Below the pieces are notes generated by a model. The model made no database searches, had not been told where the DNA came from, and worked only from the letters and a program-made list of their open reading frames with translations. Shown piece by piece: positions 42,806 through 51,437 of a DNA stretch of 64,000 nt. A program made the position numbers and the translations under genes. The DNA comes from an uncultured Actinomycetes bacterium (GTDB lineage: Bacteria; Actinomycetota; Acidimicrobiia; Acidimicrobiales; RAAP-2). The stretch is from positions 1 through 64,000 of the forward strand of contig CAIKCI010000008.1 in assembly GCA_903825895.1 (NCBI GenBank), in the 5' to 3' direction. Numbering within the stretch: the first letter of the stretch is position 1; each line of letters starts with the position of its first letter.

Positions 42806-43804
42806 TTAGCTATGAATTGCTTGGCGCAGCGACTCGGTGATCCCTGCCGTGGCGAGATCGTGGCCCACCGAGATGGCGTTCATCATCGCCGTCGCCGACG
42901 ACGAACCATGGCTAATGATGCAGACGCCTTCGAGGCCCAAGAGCATTGCTCCTCCGGCAGATTCAGGATCGAGGCTGGCCGCTAATGGGGCGAGATGCGG
43001 CATCAGGACGTCGGTTGCGGCCCTGGTCTCATCATTGGTGCCAAAGACGCTGAAAAGTTCGCCCATTAAAAACCGCAGCGTTCCTTCCATGGTTTTGAGT
43101 GCCACATTGCCCGTGAAGCCATCGGTCACTACCACGTCAAAGGAAGATCCGAGAAGGTCGCGCCCCTCGACGTTGCCCGCGAAGTTCACACCGGCACTGG
43201 GGTCCTTGAGGATCTCATGGGTCTCTTTGACGAGCGGTGTCCCCTTCGAGGGTTCTTCGCCAATCGACAGCAGGCCAACCGAGGGCGAGGGCGTGCCAAA
43301 GCGTGCCGTTGAAAAGGCGCTCGCCATCTGGGCGAACTGCACGAGCATCGACGCGGTGCACTCAGCGTTGGCACCCGCATCGACCAGCACGCCGGGCGAC
43401 CGTCCAGGTCGGGGCAATGGAGTGGCGATACAGGGCCGGTGCACACCTTTGATGCGGCCCATGCGCAAGAGTGCGGCCCCCATCGTCGCTCCGGTATTCC
43501 CCGCCGAAACCATGGCGCAGGCTTTGTTGTCCCGCACGAGTTCGGCCGCGATCACTAACGAGGAGTCTTTCTTTCGTCGCACACCGCCGGCGGGGTCTTC
43601 ATCCATGGCGATCACTTCGGTGCAGGCCACCAACTCAAGGCCCAAGGTGTCGCCGACGAGTTCGGGCGGTCCTACCAAGACGACCTCGATACCGAGTTCT
43701 TCAGATGCGCGTTTTGCCCCGGCAACGATCTCGCCTGGAGAGTGGTCGCCACCCATGGCGTCGACGGCGACAGGAAGTGCCGCCAGGTCTCGCAACTTAG
43801 TCAA
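42806..43804 (-). CDS. plsX: Phosphate acyltransferase PlsX
   Basis: Makes acyl-phosphate from acyl-ACP for phosphatidic-acid synthesis. The 332 residues show AVDAMGGDHSPGEIVAGA, SAGNTGATMGAALLRMGRI, PGVLVDAGANAECT, and VVTDGFTGNVALKTMEG. The start is probably TTG, overlapping rpmF by 8 nt. The rpmF-plsX-acpP order is conserved across bacteria. Confidence 0.96.
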   Translation of the reverse strand: MTKLRDLAALPVAVDAMGGDHSPGEIVAGAKRASEELGIEVVLVGPPELVGDTLGLELVACTEVIAMDEDPAGGVRRKKDSSLVIAAELVRDNKACAMVSAGNTGATMGAALLRMGRIKGVHRPCIATPLPRPGRSPGVLVDAGANAECTASMLVQFAQMASAFSTARFGTPSPSVGLLSIGEEPSKGTPLVKETHEILKDPSAGVNFAGNVEGRDLLGSSFDVVVTDGFTGNVALKTMEGTLRFLMGELFSVFGTNDETRAATDVLMPHLAPLAASLDPESAGGAMLLGLEGVCIISHGSSSATAMMNAISVGHDLATAGITESLRQAIHS

Positions 43805-43976
43805 CTTCTATTGCTTGACGGTCCTTGTACCACCCACAGTTCGGACAGACCACGTGAGGGGTCTTCGCCGTTGAGCAGTGAGGACAAACGCTGCGAGAAG
43901 GTACGTCAAGCGTCCAGTTCGCGGCCCGTCGACTCCGGGTCTTCGCTTTTGAGGTCTTGCGCTTTGGGACAGCCAT
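43797..43976 (-). CDS. rpmF: 50S ribosomal protein L32
   Basis: A 59-residue zinc-type L32: AVPKRKTSKAKTRSRRAANW followed by CPHC and CPNCG zinc knuckles. GGAG lies 6 nt before the ATG at 43976; a longer open frame exists but is not L32-like. A 7-bp hairpin sits 35 nt upstream. It couples translation into plsX through an 8-nt overlap. Confidence 0.96.
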   Translation of the reverse strand: MAVPKRKTSKAKTRSRRAANWTLDVPSRSVCPHCSTAKTPHVVCPNCGWYKDRQAIEVD

Positions 43977-44010
43977 TGAATTCTCCAGGGGTTCGTCGTT
44001 ACTTTGCGAT

Positions 44011-44035
44011 CCCCAGCCCACTGCGTGTGCTGGGG
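44011..44035 (-). promoter_or_regulatory. Hairpin upstream of rpmF
   Basis: CCCCAGC and GCTGGGG form a perfect 7-bp stem with an 11-nt loop in the 72-nt yceD-rpmF spacer. It may be a processing or autoregulatory element. Confidence 0.5.
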
Positions 44036-44048
44036 GCCGACGAGGGTC

Positions 44049-44582
44049 TTACTCCTCGCTGGACCGCAGGACATCCAATGTAGCCCACCGAGGGTCGGTC
44101 AGTTCCCGACAGCCACAGGGTCCATCATTCAGGTCCGATCCGCACTGAACACACAGGCCTTTGCAGGTCTCGCTGCAAAGGGGAGCGAGCGGGAGTTCTA
44201 AAACAATGGCGTCTCGCACCATAGGTCCCAGGTCCAAAAGGTCACCTTCGAGCAGGTACGCCTCCTCATCATCTGGCGCTGGGTGCTCGAGATAGCGCTC
44301 CTTGACCGCCACGGCAATTGTCCCCCTCACCTCTCCCGCACAGCGGCGACACGGACCGATCCAGCGTCCTGTGACCTCCCCTGAGACCACCACACCGCCT
44401 GAGATCGACACAAGCGTTCCCGCAAACGCCACCTCGTCTCCTTGGGGGACGTCAGCTTCGCCCGGCGAGGGCGCAGCAAGCTCCCCGGTGGGGTCGAAGG
44501 GTCCAGCAACTTCAGCCGAACGGACGGCGCCCACTTGCGTGCGTAAGCGAGCGACGGTGATGGCGAAGGGATCGCGCTCCAT
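44049..44582 (-). CDS. yceD: YceD/DUF177 family protein
   Basis: A 177-residue protein placed before rpmF in most bacteria and implicated in 23S rRNA or ribosome accumulation. It has FAGTLVSISGGVVVSGEVTGRWIGPCRRCAGEV in the centre. A C-terminal cysteine cluster (CSETCKGLCVQCGSDLNDGPCGC) probably binds zinc. It is 5 nt downstream of the coiled-coil gene. Confidence 0.9.
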   Translation of the reverse strand: MERDPFAITVARLRTQVGAVRSAEVAGPFDPTGELAAPSPGEADVPQGDEVAFAGTLVSISGGVVVSGEVTGRWIGPCRRCAGEVRGTIAVAVKERYLEHPAPDDEEAYLLEGDLLDLGPMVRDAIVLELPLAPLCSETCKGLCVQCGSDLNDGPCGCRELTDPRWATLDVLRSSEE

Positions 44583-44587
44583 GTCCG

Positions 44588-45163
44588 TCAGAACTGATCT
44601 TGATCGAAGAAGGCGTCGGAGCCCTCGTCGGTCTCTTCTTCGAGCTGTTCGTCCAAGGTCTCTTCGAGCTGAGGCTGCAGTCGCTCACGACCTGCTGACA
44701 CGGTCTTGAGCACGCGATTGAGCACGATCTCCATGCCGGCGAGCTTCTGGTCGCAGTAGTCCTCTGCTTCATGGCGCATGCGCCGTGCCGACTCTTCGGC
44801 TTCTTCGATGATGCGCTCGGCCGTGGTATTGGCTTGGCGGACCAATTCAGTGCGAGAGACCATACGCTCGGCTTGCGCCTTCACGTCTTCCATCAGCCGA
44901 TCGGCGTCACGGCGTTGTTCGGCCATAAATTCTTCTCGCTCTCGCAAGAGCCAGCGAGCTTGGCGTAACTCTTCGGGAAGTCGCTCAGCGATCTCGTCGA
45001 GGCGGCCAAGGACTTCATCACGGGAGATCAACACCGACGCCGAGAGCGGCATGGGCTTGGCCAGTGCGACAATATCGATCACCTCACGCAGCAAGGCCTC
45101 CGCGTCGACCTGGCGAGGGGGCTCGCGCAACTCTTCTTCGAAGTCGTCAAATTGATCCGTCAT
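44588..45163 (-). CDS. Coiled-coil protein, DivIVA-like
   Basis: A 191-residue, highly charged, largely helical protein without membrane segments. Residues 60-140 form a long coiled coil (RQARWLLREREEFMAEQRRDADRLMEDVKAQAERMVSR region). The tail is acidic. Similar genes lie between coaD and yceD in many actinobacteria, including mycobacteria. The role is probably structural or cell-division related, but unproven. It overlaps coaD by 4 nt. Confidence 0.85.
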   Translation of the reverse strand: MTDQFDDFEEELREPPRQVDAEALLREVIDIVALAKPMPLSASVLISRDEVLGRLDEIAERLPEELRQARWLLREREEFMAEQRRDADRLMEDVKAQAERMVSRTELVRQANTTAERIIEEAEESARRMRHEAEDYCDQKLAGMEIVLNRVLKTVSAGRERLQPQLEETLDEQLEEETDEGSDAFFDQDQF

Positions 45164-45648
45164 GGTGTCGTCCCATCAAACTTTTCGTGGAGGGCAATGT
45201 TCACAGGCTCTGGCACAAAGGCCGACACGTCGCCGCCATAGCGAGCGACCTCACGCAACAAGCGCGACGCAATGAACGAGTGCGACGAGCTCGTCGGAAT
45301 AAACAGCGTCTCAACGCCGGAGAGTTGCCGATTCATTTGCGCCATCTGAAGTTCACTTTCAAAGTCCGAGACCGCACGAAGGCCCTTCACGATGGCTGAT
45401 GCATTGACATCTCGCGCAACGTCAACCAACAAGGTCGAGACCGAAACAATTGAGACCGTGGGAAGGTGGCCCATTGACGCCGCCATCATGTCACGGCGCT
45501 CTTCAAGAGAGAACAGAGCGTTGGACTTCTGGGGATTGCGTAGTGCGGCGACCACAACCGAATCAAAAAGTCGCGTGGCGCGCTCGACGACTTCTAAGTG
45601 GCCGTTGTGAAACGGGTCAAAGGAACCGGGAATCAAGGCAATCCTCAC
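45160..45648 (-). CDS. coaD: Phosphopantetheine adenylyltransferase
   Basis: The fourth step of coenzyme A synthesis. The 162-residue nucleotidyltransferase has ALIPGSFDPFHNGHLEVVERA with the HxGH-type motif and the VKGLRAVSDFESELQMAQMNR segment. It also has FIPTSSSHSFIASRLLREVARYGGDVSAFVP. GTG at 45648 overlaps the rsmD stop by 4 nt (GTGA). Confidence 0.96.
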   Translation of the reverse strand: MRIALIPGSFDPFHNGHLEVVERATRLFDSVVVAALRNPQKSNALFSLEERRDMMAASMGHLPTVSIVSVSTLLVDVARDVNASAIVKGLRAVSDFESELQMAQMNRQLSGVETLFIPTSSSHSFIASRLLREVARYGGDVSAFVPEPVNIALHEKFDGTTP

Positions 45649-46175
45649 TGCTCGGTCCTTTCGTCGGCACGTACCATCACTGTGACGAGCGTACCGCCGT
45701 AACGACGCTGACGATGAGACACCCACCCGGTGGGAATCTCTGGGGTCGCTCGGGACTCCAAAACCAGAATTTGCGCATCGATGCTGGCGAGAACCTCGTC
45801 CACTTGGTCAAAGTCATAGGGCGGATCAGCGAGCACCAGGTCAACCTTGGGCAGCAGCGCTCCAGGAATTCGACCTTGCACAATCGTATGAGACGCCCCG
45901 CCAAGGCCGACGGCGGCCAGATTGGCCGTCACGGCCGTCAAGGCTGCTCGGTCGGCATCGATAAACGCCACCGATGCCGCACCGCGGCTCAGGGCCTCGA
46001 TCCCCAGGGCCCCTGAACCACAGAAAAGGTCAGCCACGGTCATCTCAGCGACACCGCCCAAGGATCCGAGAATGTCGAAGATGGACTCTTTCACCCGATC
46101 GGTGGTCGGGCGAATCGACGGCGCCAACGGGGCGCTGAGCCGCCGCCCTCGTGCTGTTCCACTCACGACTCGCAT
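45645..46175 (-). CDS. rsmD: 16S rRNA (guanine-N2)-methyltransferase RsmD
   Basis: Methylates G966 of 16S rRNA with SAM. The 176 residues include VVSGTARGRRLSAP, IRPTTDRVKESIFDILG, the SAM motif VADLFCGSGALGIEALSRGA, and the catalytic DPPYD. It is followed directly by coaD, the usual pair, and lies 18 nt downstream of recG. Confidence 0.95.
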   Translation of the reverse strand: MRVVSGTARGRRLSAPLAPSIRPTTDRVKESIFDILGSLGGVAEMTVADLFCGSGALGIEALSRGAASVAFIDADRAALTAVTANLAAVGLGGASHTIVQGRIPGALLPKVDLVLADPPYDFDQVDEVLASIDAQILVLESRATPEIPTGWVSHRQRRYGGTLVTVMVRADERTEQ

Positions 46176-46193
46176 ACCCCGAGGGTACCGGCA

Positions 46194-48419
46194 TCAGCCC
46201 TTGAAGAGGAACGCGGCGTCTTCGTCGTTCAAGGTGGTCCGCAGTTCATCAGCCAACAATGGATTGTTGGCCAACACCGGATCACCGTCGGTGAGCTGTT
46301 CGGCCAAGGCCCGAGCGGCAATCAAGAGGTCCTTATCGCTTGAGAGTTTTGCCAGGCTGAGATCGCTGCGCCCTTTTTGGCGACTCCCAAGAATGGTTCC
46401 CTCGCCGCGCAGTTCGAGATCGATCTCAGCCAGGACAAAGCCGTCGGTGGTCTCTTCCATCGCTGTCAAGCGTCGCTGTGCGTCTTCGGTCGTAGCCTCG
46501 CCGAGGAGATAGCAGTAGCTCTGCGCCGCCCCTCGACCAACGCGACCACGGAGTTGGTGAAGTTGCGCCATGCCAAAACGACCAGCATCTTCGATCACCA
46601 TCACTGTGGCATTCGGCACGTCGACCCCAACCTCAATCACCGTGGTGGCCACCAGTACGTCAAGGTTGCCATCACGGAAACTCGTCATGACATGTTCTTT
46701 TTCCTGGCTCTTCATCTGGCCGTGGAGCAAGCCAACTCGCAATCCCGCCAACTCGACTTCTCGGAGCCGATCGGCTTCTTCGGTTGCCGAACGGGCTTGA
46801 ACGCGCTGGGATCCCTCGACAAGCGGACAGACCACATAGACCTGGTGACCATCTCCTACTTCGTCACGGACCCGGCCCCACACTTCTGTCTCTTCAAGCT
46901 CACTCTGCGCCCATCTTGTCGTAATTGGTGTGCGTCCCGGTGGCAGTTCATCAAGGACGGACATCTCAAGATCTCCGAAGACCACCATGGCCGCGGTGCG
47001 AGGAATCGGTGTCGCCGTCATGACCAAAAGATCGGGATCTTCGCGCTCGCCGTCGACCGAGCGACCTTTTTCTTTCAACGCTGCTCGCTGTTCGACGCCA
47101 AAGCGATGCTGTTCGTCGACGATGGCAACGCCAAGTGCCTGAAAGACCACCGAATCAGTCAAGAGCGCATGGGTGCCGATGACGATATCGACCGACCCGT
47201 CGGCCAAGCCTTGGACGATGACCGCTCGCTCAGCGGCCGGAGTCGACGAGGTCAACAGCGCAAGGCTCACTGGTCGTGACCCTTCGAGCCGACCTTCGTC
47301 ACGGATCTCGAGGCCCTCGATGAGCGATCGAATCCCGAAGGCGTGTTGTTCGGCGAGGACCTCGGTCGGGGCCATCAATGCTCCTTGGAATCCCCCTTGG
47401 ACCGCGGCCACCATCGTGGCCACTGCGACAACGGTCTTCCCCGAGCCCACGTCGCCTTGCAAGAGGCGATGCATGGGCAGTGGTGCGCCAAGATCGGTAA
47501 AGATCTCACTGATCACTCTGCGCTGGGCATCCGTCAATGCGAACGAAAGACCAGCGATGAACTGTTCTACCAAGGTGGGGGCGATACTCTCCGCACTCAA
47601 TGCTTCGCCGACATCAACTTGATGCAGAATGCCGCGTGCGTCTCGCTCCAAGAGACGTCGCTGCATCACTAGAGCCAACTGCAAGCGAAGCAGCTCATCA
47701 AAGGCCAAACGCCTCCGGGCTGGCACCGTCTCTTCGAGCGTCTCGGGATTGTGAATCCCTTGCATGGCACTGGTGCGATCCAAAAGATCAAGATCATTGA
47801 GGACCCGCTCATCAAGCGGCTCAGCGAACGTGACGGTGCGCCGTAAGGCTTCGCCGACAAAGGTGCCGATCTCCCAACTCGTCAGTCCCACTTTCGAGGA
47901 TTGGGGATAGACCGGAATAATTCGTCCCGTTTTGGCGGTGCCCTGGACGCGCCCCTCCATACCGACGAGCACATCGACAATCGGATTGGCCATCTGACGC
48001 TCGCCTCGATACGCGTCCAACTTGCCGAAGAACAATGCTTCAGTACCGACGCTCAATTGGCGAACTCGCCAGGCCTGGTTAAAGAACACCACCCGCATCA
48101 CGCCGGTTCCATCATCCACGGTCAGCTCGACCATGACGCGTTTATTTTTCATCCGTCGCTGGGACACAGAGGCAACGGTGGCGAGAATCACTGCTTCGTC
48201 GCCGAGGGCCAAATCTTTGAGATCTGCTTGTCGGGTGCGATCAATGTAGCGTCGCGGGTAACACCACAACAGATCCAGCACCGTGTGGACATCCCACGAC
48301 GCCAAGGCCGCAGCTTTTTTTTCTGCGACCCCTTTCAGTACGTCGACATTGAGCGCCGCCAATTGGGTCAAGGTCCGCCCGGCGGACGGAGCAACCGAGG
48401 GGTCCTCGGCCTCACTCAC
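46194..48419 (-). CDS. recG: ATP-dependent DNA helicase RecG
   Basis: Remodels stalled replication forks. The 741-residue protein has an OB-fold wedge domain (residues 90-190) and the helicase motifs in order: LLQGDVGSGKTVVA, MAPTEVLAEQH, VDEQHRFG, TATPIPRTAAM and QLRGRVGRG. GTG at 48419 overlaps the fakA stop by 4 nt; the open frame upstream reads over fakA and is not used. Confidence 0.96.
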   Translation of the reverse strand: MSEAEDPSVAPSAGRTLTQLAALNVDVLKGVAEKKAAALASWDVHTVLDLLWCYPRRYIDRTRQADLKDLALGDEAVILATVASVSQRRMKNKRVMVELTVDDGTGVMRVVFFNQAWRVRQLSVGTEALFFGKLDAYRGERQMANPIVDVLVGMEGRVQGTAKTGRIIPVYPQSSKVGLTSWEIGTFVGEALRRTVTFAEPLDERVLNDLDLLDRTSAMQGIHNPETLEETVPARRRLAFDELLRLQLALVMQRRLLERDARGILHQVDVGEALSAESIAPTLVEQFIAGLSFALTDAQRRVISEIFTDLGAPLPMHRLLQGDVGSGKTVVAVATMVAAVQGGFQGALMAPTEVLAEQHAFGIRSLIEGLEIRDEGRLEGSRPVSLALLTSSTPAAERAVIVQGLADGSVDIVIGTHALLTDSVVFQALGVAIVDEQHRFGVEQRAALKEKGRSVDGEREDPDLLVMTATPIPRTAAMVVFGDLEMSVLDELPPGRTPITTRWAQSELEETEVWGRVRDEVGDGHQVYVVCPLVEGSQRVQARSATEEADRLREVELAGLRVGLLHGQMKSQEKEHVMTSFRDGNLDVLVATTVIEVGVDVPNATVMVIEDAGRFGMAQLHQLRGRVGRGAAQSYCYLLGEATTEDAQRRLTAMEETTDGFVLAEIDLELRGEGTILGSRQKGRSDLSLAKLSSDKDLLIAARALAEQLTDGDPVLANNPLLADELRTTLNDEDAAFLFKG

Positions 48420-50062
48420 TCGATGCCAAAGAGATAGGGGTAGAGCGGCTGGCCCCCTGGGTGGACTTCGACGGAGCACCCCGAGTGTTCTTCGCTGAGC
48501 CATTCGGTGAGTTGACGAGTCATAGCTTTCTTCACGCCGTCACCTTCGATGATGGTGATCAGTTCGTGGTGCTCATCAATCAACGTGTTCAATAACGCCA
48601 TCGCCGCACCGACGCAGGTTTCATTCACCACGACAATGCCCTCTTGGGTCAATCCCATCCAGTCGCCTTCACGCACGGGCCCCGCACCAGTTTCCGAGTC
48701 GCGCACCGCTTGGGTGACTTCGGCGGCGATCACCGAGGCCGCAGAGTTACTCATGGCGCCAAGGTTTCCCTCAAGATCTGCTGCTGGGTCGTAGCTCAAC
48801 AGGGCGGCGAATCCTTCAACGATGCTTGTCGTCGGCACCACACCGACCGAGAGGTCACAAAGTCCATTCACTTGATCAGCCACGGGCTTGATGTTCTTAT
48901 TGTTTGGCAAGATCACCACGTTTGCCGATCCCGTGGCTTGAGCCGCCGCCACAAGATCCGCCGTCGACGGGTTCATTGACTGTCCGCCTTTGACGAGGTG
49001 CGCCACACCAAGGGAACGAAAGATCCGACCGATGCCGTCGCCGCTGACCACGGCCACCACCGACGTCTCGGGGGCGGGCCCGGCAGGTTCACTGGCTTGA
49101 TCGCCTGCCACATTGTCGCGCACCCAGCGTTCTTCAACGACTTGTTCGATCAAATCGGTGACCCGGATCTCTCGAGGCCGGCCAATGTCTAAGGCGGCTT
49201 CAATCGACGCGCCGATATCGTCGGTGTGAATGTGGCAGTTAAAGATGCCGCTGCCACCCACGACGACAATGGAGTCACCTAAACCGGCCCACACCTCTTT
49301 GAACGCTTCAATGGTGTGGTCCGGTGCTTCAAGGAGGTACATCACTTCGTAACGCAAGTCGCTGACATCGCCTGCGGGGGCAGGGACGTTGTCCAGCGCC
49401 ACCTCGATGGAGTCGACGTCTGGCGCGATGGGGAGTGGGCGATCGTTGGCCACAAAACAAATCGCATCCATCAACAACAGGTAGCCCGTTCCTCCCGAGT
49501 CAACAACCCCTGCGTTGCGAAGGGCCGGGAGAAGGTCAGGGGTCGTCGCTAATGCTTCTTGCGCTGCAGCGCGCGCAGCTTCTGCAACCGCACCAACACC
49601 GTCGCTCTCACTCGCTTCAAGTGACGCTCCCGATCCGGCAGCTTTTGCGACCGTGAGAATCGTTCCTTCAACGGGGCGCACGACCGCTCGGCGGGCCAGC
49701 ACGTCTGCGTGGGTCAAGGCCGTGGCCAAGGTGGCGCCGTTCACCTCACCGAGCGCTTCGATGGTTTCAGCGATTCCTCGCAGGAGCTGCGACAAAATCA
49801 CGCCTGAGTTCCCCCTCGCTCCCATGAGCGAGCCGTGAGAGACGGCATGGCACAGGTCAGCCATTGAGCAGTTTTCTGCGAGGTCGTCGAGGCCAGCCAC
49901 CACCGATTCCATGGTCAAGGCCATATTGGTTCCCGTATCGCCATCGGGGACGGGGTAGACATTGAGGCGATTGATGACTTCTTGGTGGGATCGCAGCACA
50001 TCTCGATAGAGAGCCAGAACTCGACGGATATCGGGTGGGGTGAGGACGGCTAAAGAGCTCAT
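48416..50062 (-). CDS. fakA: DAK2-domain fatty-acid-kinase-like protein (FakA/YloV type)
   Basis: A 548-residue two-domain protein. The N-terminal DhaL-like kinase domain has [17 protein letters not shown] and [15 protein letters not shown], where the aspartates bind ATP-Mg. The C-terminal half ([25 protein letters not shown]) is the FakA regulatory/dimer region. In Firmicutes FakA phosphorylates fatty acids with FakB; a FakB is not seen here. The ATG at 50062 has TAGCAT 8 nt upstream, indicating a leaderless first gene of the 20-kb gene string. Confidence 0.9.
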   Translation of the reverse strand: MSSLAVLTPPDIRRVLALYRDVLRSHQEVINRLNVYPVPDGDTGTNMALTMESVVAGLDDLAENCSMADLCHAVSHGSLMGARGNSGVILSQLLRGIAETIEALGEVNGATLATALTHADVLARRAVVRPVEGTILTVAKAAGSGASLEASESDGVGAVAEAARAAAQEALATTPDLLPALRNAGVVDSGGTGYLLLMDAICFVANDRPLPIAPDVDSIEVALDNVPAPAGDVSDLRYEVMYLLEAPDHTIEAFKEVWAGLGDSIVVVGGSGIFNCHIHTDDIGASIEAALDIGRPREIRVTDLIEQVVEERWVRDNVAGDQASEPAGPAPETSVVAVVSGDGIGRIFRSLGVAHLVKGGQSMNPSTADLVAAAQATGSANVVILPNNKNIKPVADQVNGLCDLSVGVVPTTSIVEGFAALLSYDPAADLEGNLGAMSNSAASVIAAEVTQAVRDSETGAGPVREGDWMGLTQEGIVVVNETCVGAAMALLNTLIDEHHELITIIEGDGVKKAMTRQLTEWLSEEHSGCSVEVHPGGQPLYPYLFGIE

Positions 50063-50070
50063 GGCCTGCG

Positions 50071-50080
50071 ATGCTAACCT
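50071..50080. promoter_or_regulatory. Overlapping divergent -10 elements, fakA and rpmB
   Basis: ATGCTAACCT holds TAGCAT on the minus strand (8 nt before the fakA ATG) and TAACCT on the plus strand (for rpmB, about 90 nt upstream of its ATG). The two hexamers share two base pairs. Confidence 0.5.
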
Positions 50081-50172
50081 GTACCTCTGGTGTCCATGAG
50101 GAGGATCAAAATCCCTCGGTGGCCCAGGTGCTCTCAAAGCGGGAGTGCTACGTCCAGGAGGATCGATTTACC

Positions 50173-50397
50173 ATGGCTGCTGTCTGCGAACTTTGCGGGA
50201 AAAAGCCCTCATTTGGGATGAACTTGAGCCACTCTCACCGTCGCACCAAGCGGCGCTGGGACCCAAACATTCAGCGCGTGCGTGCGCTGGTCAACGGCAC
50301 CCCAAAGCGCCTCAACGTCTGCACCTCATGCCTTCGTGCCGGCCGGGTCACCAAGCCACCGCGCCGAGACATCCCAGAAGCCGTCAAGACCAAGTAA
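50173..50397 (+). CDS. rpmB: 50S ribosomal protein L28
   Basis: A 74-residue L28 with two CxxC pairs ([25 protein letters not shown] and CTSC), the zinc-binding form. AGGAGG lies 12 nt before the ATG. It has an untranslated leader of about 85 nt, unlike most neighbours, and the leader repeats AGGAGGATC twice. Its end is 3 nt from the thiL stop. Confidence 0.97.
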   Translation: MAAVCELCGKKPSFGMNLSHSHRRTKRRWDPNIQRVRALVNGTPKRLNVCTSCLRAGRVTKPPRRDIPEAVKTK

Positions 50398-50400
50398 GCC

Positions 50401-51375
50401 TCAACGCTCGTTGATCTCGTGGACGAACCCAGAGGGTTTGTCCTGCACTCCTTCAATCCTGCGAACCTCTGGGTTGGCATGTACTTCACCGAGCACAATC
50501 GGTTGACGCAGTCCCTCAGACAGAAAGACGTCGCTCAGTCGCGCCACATCATCAGTGGCGATCAAGAGTTCAAAGTCTTCCCCACCACTGAGTGCCTCAG
50601 TTCTCAGCGCTCCGTTGTGGATCGGAACGGTGTCAACGATAAAGCCAACTCCTGAGGCATCGCAGAGGCGGTGGAGGTCAATGCTGAGCCCATCGGAAAC
50701 ATCGATCATGGCGTGCGCGTGGCTTCGACGCGCTGCCCTCCCCTCGGCGAAGCGGGGGGAGGGGCGCCGATGGAGCGCACCGAGTCCCGCCACATCATTC
50801 GCTCCCTCTCGAAGGAGTCGCAGGCCGGCCGCTGATCCACCCAAGGGGCCCGTGACCACCAGCACATCGCCGGGTCGTGCTCCGCTTCGTGGAAGGGCGC
50901 TGCCCACCGGCACCGTCCCGAGCGCGGCAATGGAGACAAAGGGCACGGCTGCGGCCGTCAGGTCCCCGCCGACCACCGGGCACCCGATGTCTCGCCCTGC
51001 ATCAATTACCCCGAGCATCACATCTTCGGCCTCGCTTGGTGAACCCGCTCCCACCGTCGCTACCGCACACCAGGGTGCAGCACCCATGGCCGCCAAGTCC
51101 GAGAGGGTGGCCATGGTGGTCCGCCAACCCAAGTCAGCCAGCGAAACGAACTTAGGGTCTTGGTGGACGCCGGACACGCCAGCATCGGTGCAAAAGACGA
51201 CTTGATGGCCCTCGGGGACTGGTCCGAGGACTGCAGCATCGTCGCCGAAGAAGAGTTCAGCGTTTGTTGGCCGAAACCCCGCCTGAGCCAGTAGAGTTCC
51301 GATACGATTCACAGTCAGAACTTCTCGACTAGCCAGTCCGCCTGGGGGGGTGGGCGTCTGGTTTGGCGAGGCCAT
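50401..51375 (-). CDS. thiL: Thiamine-monophosphate kinase
   Basis: Phosphorylates thiamine phosphate to the active cofactor TPP. The 324-residue AIRS/PurM-fold protein has FGDDAAVLGPVPEG, FCTDAGVSGVHQDPKFVSLADLGWRTTMATLSDLAAMGA, PVVGGDLTAA, IDVSDGLSIDLHRLCDASG, and SGGEDFELLIA. The start is uncertain: 51375 is favoured by an AAACCT-like -10 upstream; 51393 is an alternative. It diverges from pckG with about 60 nt between. Confidence 0.93.
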   Translation of the reverse strand: MASPNQTPTPPGGLASREVLTVNRIGTLLAQAGFRPTNAELFFGDDAAVLGPVPEGHQVVFCTDAGVSGVHQDPKFVSLADLGWRTTMATLSDLAAMGAAPWCAVATVGAGSPSEAEDVMLGVIDAGRDIGCPVVGGDLTAAAVPFVSIAALGTVPVGSALPRSGARPGDVLVVTGPLGGSAAGLRLLREGANDVAGLGALHRRPSPRFAEGRAARRSHAHAMIDVSDGLSIDLHRLCDASGVGFIVDTVPIHNGALRTEALSGGEDFELLIATDDVARLSDVFLSEGLRQPIVLGEVHANPEVRRIEGVQDKPSGFVHEINER

Positions 51376-51437
51376 ACCAGCAAGGTTTAGCATGAGCAGC
51401 CGGGCAGTTTTGTCGGGCGCTGAGGAGGAAAAGAACT

